Source of the DNA: Bryobacteraceae bacterium
GTDB lineage: Bacteria > Acidobacteriota > Terriglobia > Bryobacterales > Bryobacteraceae
DNA length: 7,100 nucleotides
Direction: 5' to 3'
NCBI GenBank assembly: GCA_025350445.1
Contig: JANXXV010000755.1
Location: 1-7,100, forward strand
In this document: positions 1 to 4,744 of the stretch, piece by piece
Numbering within the stretch: position 1 is the first letter of the stretch
Layout of the letters: every line of letters starts with the position of its first letter
Notes under the pieces: generated by a model
Database searches by the model: none
What the model was told of the DNA's origin: nothing
What the model saw: the letters and a program-made list of their open reading frames with translations, nothing else
Translations under genes and position numbers: made by a program

Positions 1-565
1 TGGCGCCGTTCTTGAACAACGGCACCCCGCCGGGATTCACTGCATCGGGATTGCTGTCGTTCAAATCGGCTTTGCCCGTCTGAATTCCCAGGCCCGTCTG
101 GCTTCCATCCAGCGATCTGGCCGGAGGTACTTCCTGCCCCGAAATAAAGTCCGCGTTCAGCGGACAACCGCGATTCGTATTCTCAATTCCATAGAGGGCC
201 GCCACCGGAGTGTAGCGAATGCCGGGCGGGAAATGGACCCCGCTGATAAATCGCACAGTGCGGGACGAAAGAGGGGCCTGATTGTTGCTGAAAAACGACG
301 CAGTGCGCGCCAGCGCGATTGCCAGGTCGTTCACGTCAACCTGATTGCCGAAATTCCCCAGGTAGGTGGCGCCGGCATCCGGTTTTCGGAACAGACCGAG
401 AATGTTGCCCTGCCGGTCTGTCACGGCAATCACCGCCGACTTGGAGTTGATGGACGCCGCGGCTTTCCCGATGACCGACTGCACATCGTCCGCAGTGAGC
501 ACCGGAGCCTGGCCATACATCGGTACGGAAAGTGCCGCAAGACTGAGAAGTGCGCCGAGTCTCAT
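1..565 (-). CDS. Secreted GlcG/HbpS-family (DUF336) heme-binding-like protein, 3' end missing
   Basis: The reading frame is open for 188 codons from ATG (565-563) to the left edge of the window, so the C-terminus is missing. Residues 1 to about 19 form a signal peptide (MRLGALLSLAALSVPMYGQA), so the protein is probably exported. The following region (AVIAVTDRQGNILGLFRKPD, then AIALARTASFFSNNQAPLSS and VRFISGVHFPPGIRYTPVAA) has the pattern of the GlcG/HbpS (DUF336) family: a short strand, a D-x-x-G-N turn, then an A-x-x-K/R-A-x-T/S-type helix. Some members of this family bind heme, but no heme ligand can be assigned here. The start codon overlaps the stop of the upstream cytochrome gene (ATGA) and has no strong Shine-Dalgarno sequence, so translation is probably coupled to the cytochrome. 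Co-expression with a c-type cytochrome fits a periplasmic heme or redox role, but that is inference. Family assignment is fairly secure; function is not known. Confidence 0.82.
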   Translation of the reverse strand, partial: MRLGALLSLAALSVPMYGQAPVLTADDVQSVIGKAAASINSKSAVIAVTDRQGNILGLFRKPDAGATYLGNFGNQVDVNDLAIALARTASFFSNNQAPLSSRTVRFISGVHFPPGIRYTPVAALYGIENTNRGCPLNADFISGQEVPPARSLDGSQTGLGIQTGKADLNDSNPDAVNPGGVPLFKNGA

Positions 566-1893
566 AAGAGGGCGTTGACCGCGCGCATTTGAACCGCGAA
601 TTTCTCCGGACGGTACGAAGACGGATCGTCAAGCTGGCGAAAAAGACCGTTAATCGCCGCGCGGAGTTGTTCCTGGTTTGCCGGCTTGGCATTGTTGGAA
701 TAAACCACAAACAGAGATTCCAGCGCCATGGCAGCCTGTTCGGCCGCGCGCTCGCCTTGGGCGGAGATCCGTTCCGCATCACCCGATATTCCCTTCAGCA
801 ATCGAACCGCCGACGACTGATCGAACTTCATTCCAGCAATTCGCCGCGCCAGGCGGTCCGCAACTTCAGAACCCGAGGTGGCAACGGCGGCTAGACGTTT
901 CCGGTCCGTGGCCAGATCGCCCACCAGCTTTGTCACCTGGGCAAGTTCCGCGTCCAGTTGCTGGCCTGCGCCCGGTTCAATCTCCTGCAGAATCCGTTGG
1001 AACACGACGTAGCGGGATGCGTTGAACGGAGGAACTCCGGGCGTCCGGTCCGAATAGCCGCGCTCCTGGCGCCAACTTTCTTTGGCGGTGGTCAAACTGT
1101 GGTGGCAGGCGTAACAATCGAGTTCGGCATACTCCGGCCAGACATCACCCAGAGCCCGGCGGGCCAACCGCAGCAGATGTTCCCGCAACTGGACAGCCTG
1201 TCCCGCGGCCAGCGTTCTAACCCCAATCCACGGGTCTTTGTCCAGCGGTTCCTTCCAGTGGCGGGGCATCACGGCTGAGAAGGAATCCAGTTCGAAGTAC
1301 AGGTCGGGATGGCCCGCGGCGATCATCCTATGGTCGACAAACTTCTCCTTGTCGCCTAAATGGCAGGAGAGGCATTTCTCGCTTCGCTTGATAATGTCGC
1401 GGGTATCGTACATGCCCAATTGGACTGATTTATCGAAGTTCCAATCGCGGGTTGTGTGCGGGCCGAGCCAGTTGGAGGCCGGTCCGTGACAGTTTTCGCA
1501 GCTGACCCCGTCATTGCTATCGAAAGTCCGGGCGCGCTGCGAAAGCGGCACATCCAGAGAATGGCAGGTCAAACACTTAGGGGCCGTTTCCGGGTGCGGC
1601 AGGCCCAGAATTTTCCCCATCCGCTGGCCAATTGGATTGGTAAGCACCTCAAATGCTTTAGTGTGCTTATCTTTTACAACCCAGGTACTGTATTCGTTTT
1701 GGAGAACGGACGTGTCCTGCCGCGGCTGAACGCCCCCGTGACAACTGGGTGAACTGCACGAACCGGGGCCGGTAAACATAGCCTGCAGGTTCTTGGCCGG
1801 TTCCACGGCGTCGGCAGCCAGAAGAGAGCCGACGATCATGCCAAAGGTAGCGGTAAGCCGGAAATAGCGATACTTATGCTTCAGTGCTGTCAC
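562..1893 (-). CDS. Secreted multiheme c-type cytochrome, cytochrome c554-like
   Basis: A 443-residue periplasmic electron carrier. The N-terminus has a basic stretch (KHKYRYFR) and a hydrophobic segment (LTATFGMIVGSLLAA), with likely cleavage near ADA-VEP. Four canonical CXXCH heme sites lie at residues 107-111 (CLTCH), 132-136 (CENCH), 174-178 (CLSCH) and 260-264 (CYACH). A fifth, spaced site CSSPSCH (CX4CH) lies at 46-52. Heme spacing and the HRMIAAGHPDLYFELD stretch after the fourth site resemble the cytochrome c554/c' family. The last ~180 residues carry no heme motif and look helical. The frame stays open up to a TTG at 1914, but GTG at 1893-1891 is preferred: GGAAGG (1903-1908 on the complement) sits 9 nt upstream, and a -10 box at 1921-1926 would place transcription start close to 1914. 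It is first in an operon with the GlcG/HbpS-like gene (4-bp overlap). The electron partner is unknown; the divergent NADH-diaphorase operon is a candidate by proximity only. Confidence 0.88.
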   Translation of the reverse strand: MTALKHKYRYFRLTATFGMIVGSLLAADAVEPAKNLQAMFTGPGSCSSPSCHGGVQPRQDTSVLQNEYSTWVVKDKHTKAFEVLTNPIGQRMGKILGLPHPETAPKCLTCHSLDVPLSQRARTFDSNDGVSCENCHGPASNWLGPHTTRDWNFDKSVQLGMYDTRDIIKRSEKCLSCHLGDKEKFVDHRMIAAGHPDLYFELDSFSAVMPRHWKEPLDKDPWIGVRTLAAGQAVQLREHLLRLARRALGDVWPEYAELDCYACHHSLTTAKESWRQERGYSDRTPGVPPFNASRYVVFQRILQEIEPGAGQQLDAELAQVTKLVGDLATDRKRLAAVATSGSEVADRLARRIAGMKFDQSSAVRLLKGISGDAERISAQGERAAEQAAMALESLFVVYSNNAKPANQEQLRAAINGLFRQLDDPSSYRPEKFAVQMRAVNALL

Positions 1894-1902
1894 TCGATTC
1901 GA

Positions 1903-1908
1903 CCTTCC
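1903..1908 (-). promoter_or_regulatory. Ribosome binding site deciding the cytochrome start
   Basis: On the minus strand this reads GGAAGG, 9 nt before a GTG codon (1893-1891). It supports GTG over the in-frame upstream TTG at 1914, which would also sit at or near the predicted transcription start. Confidence 0.5.
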
Positions 1909-1920
1909 GAACAACGCTCA

Positions 1921-1949
1921 ATTATAACGGTGCGAGAATTGTACACCGA
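1921..1949 (-). promoter_or_regulatory. Likely promoter of the cytochrome/GlcG-like operon
   Basis: The minus strand carries a perfect TATAAT at 1926-1921. The hexamer 17 bp upstream (TCGGTG, 1949-1944) is a poor match to TTGACA, so recognition would rest mainly on the -10 box or on an activator. Predicted transcription start near 1914 leaves a leader of about 20 nt carrying the GGAAGG ribosome site before the GTG start. Confidence 0.45.
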
Positions 1950-2164
1950 TTTTCTGGAGGACACCATAGCGGAACTGGGAATTGGGTTAGTTTGAAATAC
2001 CTTGGGGTTTCGCGCGGCATGTTCGAAGTTGTCACTCTCTTCGGCGCAAGCACACGATTCGGAAATACTCAAGACCGCCATAGCAGCTTGTCGTTATGAA
2101 GCGGTGGACACGAGGCGCCAGGGTCTCAGTTGGTTTGCCAGACACGGCATCGCGCTTGAGAAAA
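1950..2164. other. Stretch with no recognisable gene
   Basis: Short open frames exist on both strands, but none has a ribosome site plus a recognisable protein pattern, and none continues a neighbouring gene. It separates the cytochrome promoter from the kinase/WD40 relic. No RNA gene or strong terminator hairpin was seen by eye. Confidence 0.4.
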
Positions 2165-2422
2165 TCATTTTAGTTTCCAAAGGCGGATGGTTTTGTCGAT
2201 ACTTCCTGACGCGAGTTCCCGTCCATCGGGCCTGAAGACGACAGAGGGGACAGCTTCTGTGTGACCAGTAAGCGTGCGGGTTGCCTGGCCACCCGCTAAG
2301 CCCCACAGCCGGATCGTCTTATCCATACAGCCAATGCTCGGGTCCCAACCACGGAACACGACACCATTCGCACCCCGCCCTAATTCCCCTAGGATCTGGT
2401 ACGGTCCAATCTGCTGTTGCAT
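2165..2422 (-). pseudogene. Ser/Thr kinase-WD40 deletion relic (kinase start joined to last WD40 repeats)
   Basis: The 85-residue frame from ATG (2422-2420) to TGA (2167-2165) joins two incompatible pieces. Residues 1-31 are the beginning of a bacterial Hanks-type Ser/Thr kinase: IGPYQILGELGRGANGVVFR shows the glycine-rich loop G-x-G-x-x-G-x-V, followed by DPSIG. The sequence then jumps, near bases 2327-2333, into WD40 repeats: MDKTIRLW (33-40), then a complete repeat with GH at 53-54, FRPDGRELASGS (63-74) and IDKTIRLW (75-82), ending at KLK. The catalytic lysine, HRD and DFG regions and all earlier propeller blades are absent. The parent was probably a kinase-WD40 receptor protein of the type common in Acidobacteria and Planctomycetes. 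The frame is intact across the join, so a small peptide could in principle be made, but it cannot be a kinase or close a propeller. The frame extends upstream to an ATG at 2479. No good ribosome site is seen before either ATG. Confidence 0.72.
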
Positions 2423-2428
2423 GGAATG

Positions 2429-2445
2429 ATTCAGGATACCTGAAT
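2429..2445. repeat. 17-bp perfect palindrome (7-bp arms, 3-bp centre)
   Basis: ATTCAGG-ATA-CCTGAAT. It lies 69 bp before the hicB ATG and 7 bp before the ATG of the kinase relic on the other strand. It may be an operator, either of the relic's former promoter region or of hicBA. The arms are too short, and no T-run follows, for a convincing terminator. Confidence 0.5.
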
Positions 2446-2514
2446 GAACTGCGGAGCCGCCATGCGCCGGCCCGAACATTATGTTGTGGCGCCCTCGCGG
2501 TAGAATGATCGTTG

Positions 2515-2736
2515 ATGACGGGCAAGGTCAGTGTCGTAATCGAGCGGGACCAACATGGATGTTACGCATGGTGCCCAGAATTGAAGGGCTGCCAATCGCA
2601 AGGAAAGACGATCGAGGAGACCCTCGCCAATATCCGGGAAGCGATTGACCTCTTCCTGGAGACTCTGACCGATGAAGAGCGTGCGGCTGCGTTGAGCCAG
2701 GAGATTCTCACCACCGCAGTCGAAGTTCATGCCTAA
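2515..2736 (+). CDS. hicB: HicB-family antitoxin (short form)
   Basis: A 73-residue protein starting MTGKVSVVIERDQHGCYAWC. The family signature is plain: an E-R/K-D-x-x-G-x-Y strand pair, then PELKGCQSQGKTIEETLANI (residues 22-41), then an EAIDLFLETL helix. This is the partial RNase-H-like fold of HicB antitoxins, which bind and inhibit HicA. The frame could begin one codon earlier at TTG 2512, but ATG 2515 is more natural; a weak GGTAG (2499-2503) is the only ribosome site visible. The protein stops without the C-terminal helix-turn-helix or ribbon-helix-helix domain of longer HicB proteins, so self-repression at the promoter is less certain. It overlaps hicA by 8 bp (order antitoxin-toxin). 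The TTG-ATG start region directly follows the relic strip. Confidence 0.85.
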   Translation: MTGKVSVVIERDQHGCYAWCPELKGCQSQGKTIEETLANIREAIDLFLETLTDEERAAALSQEILTTAVEVHA

Positions 2737-2932
2737 ACTGCCGCGCCTGACTGCGTTGGATGCGGAAGCGTTGCTGTTGAAATCCGCGTTCGTCTGGCTG
2801 CGATCGAATGGTAGTCATCGGATCTATGCGAAGGGTGGCCGCAGGGTTGTGGTTCCGTTCCATAGCAGCGCGACGCTGCACCCGAAAATCGTCAAGCAGG
2901 TCATCGAAGCCATTGAGGATGCCTCACCGTAG
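2729..2932 (+). CDS. hicA: HicA-family mRNA interferase toxin
   Basis: A 67-residue basic protein beginning MPKLPRLTALDAEALLLKSA. The hallmark is GSHRIY (residues 28-33) with the conserved catalytic histidine of the HicA double-stranded-RNA-binding-like fold, followed by GGRRVVVPFHSSATLHPKIV, the second strand and the K-x-G/I-helix region. HicA toxins cleave mRNA and stop translation until HicB binds them. The length matches the family (about 60-80 residues) and the active residue is present, so the gene looks intact. It has no ribosome site of its own and overlaps hicB by 8 bp, so it is probably translated by coupling. The stop is followed by a 117-bp gap containing the promoter of the next operon. 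Confidence 0.85.
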   Translation: MPKLPRLTALDAEALLLKSAFVWLRSNGSHRIYAKGGRRVVVPFHSSATLHPKIVKQVIEAIEDASP

Positions 2933-2989
2933 CTGATTCTTCCCATATAGTGCCGATCTGTTTACCAGCTTGCCCCACCGATAAGATTT

Positions 2990-3021
2990 TTGACCATCGG
3001 TAGAAGTTACTCGGTTATAAT
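2990..3021 (+). promoter_or_regulatory. Candidate promoter of the NADH-diaphorase operon
   Basis: TTGACC at 2990-2995 resembles a -35 box and TATAAT at 3016-3021 is a perfect -10 box. The spacer is 20 bp, longer than the usual 16-18, so the -35 assignment is uncertain. Transcription would start near 3028, about 20 nt before the GTG start at 3050. A TTG in this -35 box also opens the long frame, but it would lie upstream of the transcript. Confidence 0.45.
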
Positions 3022-3040
3022 AATCGCTCACCGTACAGCC

Positions 3041-3045
3041 GGAGG
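3041..3045 (+). promoter_or_regulatory. Ribosome binding site deciding the NuoEF start
   Basis: GGAGG followed by AATA and GTG (3050-3052). The spacing is short but the match is strong. It supports GTG over the in-frame TTG at 2990, which has no ribosome site. Confidence 0.6.
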
Positions 3046-3049
3046 AATA

Positions 3050-4744
3050 GTGCGAGGCGGAAGCGAAATCTTTGACGAGCTGAGAGCTATACAGCGCCAA
3101 TACGGCTATCTTACGGGCGACCAGTTAAGCGCGCTTTCGAAACGCACCAATATTCCGGTAGCCCGCATTCACGGTGTGGCCGACTTCTATCCTCACTTCC
3201 ATCTTGCTCCGCCGCCCAAAATCACCGCCCACGTTTGCTGCGACATGTCGTGCCATTTGCGGGGGTCCGATCACGTCCGCGCCGATCTGAAACAGCGATT
3301 TCAGGCGATGGGAGAGAAGAACGTGGCAATCCGCGATGTCTCCTGTCTGGGCCAATGCGATGGCGCCCCTGCCGTTTCCATCAACGATCACGTATACCGC
3401 AACGTAACTTCATCTCAGGTGGAGGCGCTGATTTTCACCGCGCTGGCGGAAAGCGAACTTCCCGAATTGCCGCCCGGCAAGCCGCAGACGGACCTGAAGT
3501 CCGATCCGTACAAAGGCGCTCCGCACTACGCGTGCGTCCGGAAATTAGTGGAAACCGGCGACTTTGACGGCACCATTGCCGCCTTGAAAGCAAGCGGCCT
3601 AAGCGGGCTTGGCGGCGCCGGCTTTCCCACTGGCGTCAAGTGGGAGGCAGTGCGCAAGGCGCCGGGTCCCGATAAGTATGTGGTCTGCAACGCCGACGAA
3701 AGCGAACCGGGAACCATCAAAGACCGCTTCATCATGCAGCACCTGCCGAATCTGGTGATCGAAGGGATGATCATCGCCGGCCTGGTGACCGGAGCGGAGA
3801 AAGGCATCCTCTATATCCGGCACGAGTACGAAGCGCAGGAGAACATTCTGCGCGAGGAGATTGATCGCTGCCGGCAAGAGGGGCTCATCGGCGACCACGT
3901 TTGCGGATCGGATTACGTGTTCGACCTGGAGCTGTTCGTCAGCCCGGGCGGCTACATCTGCGGCGAAGAAACTGCCCTGATTGAAGCCATTGAAGGGAAG
4001 CGCGCCGAGCCGCGGAACAAGCCGCCATTTCCGGTAATTAGCGGCGTCTGGAACAAGCCAACGGCGCTCAACAACGTGGAGACATTCGCGAATGTCCCGC
4101 AGATTTTGATCAATGGCGTGGAATGGTACAAGGCGCAGGGCCGCGGTCCGTGTTCCGGATTGAAGTTCGTAGGGATCAGCGGCGATGTCCGGAATCCGGG
4201 CGTCTTTGAAATCCCGATGGGAACGCCAGCGTCGGAGGTGATCTACGGCCGCGCGCTGGGGCCGCCGCCCGGCAAGAAGTTTAAGGCTTGGGCGCCGTCA
4301 GGGCCGTCGTCGGGTTATCTGCCCGCATCCATGATGGATACGCCACTCGATTTTAAGGCGCTGTCGGCGGTCGGTTCCATGCTGGGATCGGGTGCCATTG
4401 TAGTCTGCGCGGAAGGGCGATGCATGCTGGACATGGCGCTGAACGCCGTCCGGTTCTTCCGCAATGAGTCCTGCGGGAAATGCGTGCCCTGCCGCATTGG
4501 AACGCAGAAGATGGTGGACATTATGACCGGTTGGTCTCTGGGGAAGGGTAAGCCATCCGATCTGGGCCTCATCGAAGAATTAACAGAGGCGATGAAGCTG
4601 GCGTCGATTTGCGGCCTGGGGCAATTCGCCCATTCCCCGCTCTCTTCCGTGCTGCTGCATTTCCGCGCGGAGATTGAGGCGCATATCATCCGGAAAAAGT
4701 GCCCGGAAGGGATTTGTCCCATGCGCGAGGAGTTCCCGGCATGA
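3050..4744 (+). CDS. nuoF: NADH-binding NuoE-NuoF fusion (HoxF-like diaphorase subunit)
   Basis: A 564-residue FMN/iron-sulfur flavoprotein that exchanges electrons with NAD(P)H. Residues 1 to ~135 are a NuoE-type thioredoxin-like domain with [2Fe-2S] ligands C63-x4-C68 (CCDMSC) and C99-x3-C103 (SCLGQC). The NuoF domain follows: nucleotide loop GLSGLGGAGFPTGVKW (183-198), FMN-site motif CNADESEPGTIKDR (213-226), SPGGYICGEETALIEAIEGK (298-317), an SLBB-like segment (~370-430), and the N3 [4Fe-4S] ligands C475, C478, C481 (SCGKCVPCRIG) and C521 (SICGLGQ). All expected ligands are present. The tail has CPEGIC (551-556), reminiscent of where HydB/HndC-type proteins continue into a ferredoxin domain, but here the protein ends. 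GTG 3050 has GGAGG upstream; the frame itself extends to TTG 2990, which falls in the predicted -35 box. The stop overlaps the next start (ATGA), so the two subunits are made together. The architecture matches HoxF/NADH-dehydrogenase subunits rather than a separate NuoE and NuoF. Whether it oxidises or reduces NAD in vivo is unknown. Confidence 0.92.
   Translation: MRGGSEIFDELRAIQRQYGYLTGDQLSALSKRTNIPVARIHGVADFYPHFHLAPPPKITAHVCCDMSCHLRGSDHVRADLKQRFQAMGEKNVAIRDVSCLGQCDGAPAVSINDHVYRNVTSSQVEALIFTALAESELPELPPGKPQTDLKSDPYKGAPHYACVRKLVETGDFDGTIAALKASGLSGLGGAGFPTGVKWEAVRKAPGPDKYVVCNADESEPGTIKDRFIMQHLPNLVIEGMIIAGLVTGAEKGILYIRHEYEAQENILREEIDRCRQEGLIGDHVCGSDYVFDLELFVSPGGYICGEETALIEAIEGKRAEPRNKPPFPVISGVWNKPTALNNVETFANVPQILINGVEWYKAQGRGPCSGLKFVGISGDVRNPGVFEIPMGTPASEVIYGRALGPPPGKKFKAWAPSGPSSGYLPASMMDTPLDFKALSAVGSMLGSGAIVVCAEGRCMLDMALNAVRFFRNESCGKCVPCRIGTQKMVDIMTGWSLGKGKPSDLGLIEELTEAMKLASICGLGQFAHSPLSSVLLHFRAEIEAHIIRKKCPEGICPMREEFPA

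Noticed and set aside
233..592. Open frames on the plus strand opposite the GlcG/HbpS-like gene
   Set aside because: No ribosome site and no protein pattern; the minus-strand frame has a signal peptide and a family signature.
336..782. A minus-strand frame of 148 codons across the cytochrome/GlcG-like junction
   Set aside because: It lies in a different frame over two well-supported genes and gives an arginine-rich sequence with no domain.
1890..2081. A short minus-strand frame over the cytochrome promoter
   Set aside because: It would run through the -10 box and has no recognisable protein pattern or ribosome site.
2002..2235. A plus-strand frame of 77 codons in the gap before the relic
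   Set aside because: It overlaps the WD40 part of the relic on the other strand, and no family pattern is seen.
2933..3049. A terminator after hicA
   Set aside because: Only a weak 5-bp inverted match with a long loop was seen and no T-run; the gap is better explained by the downstream promoter.
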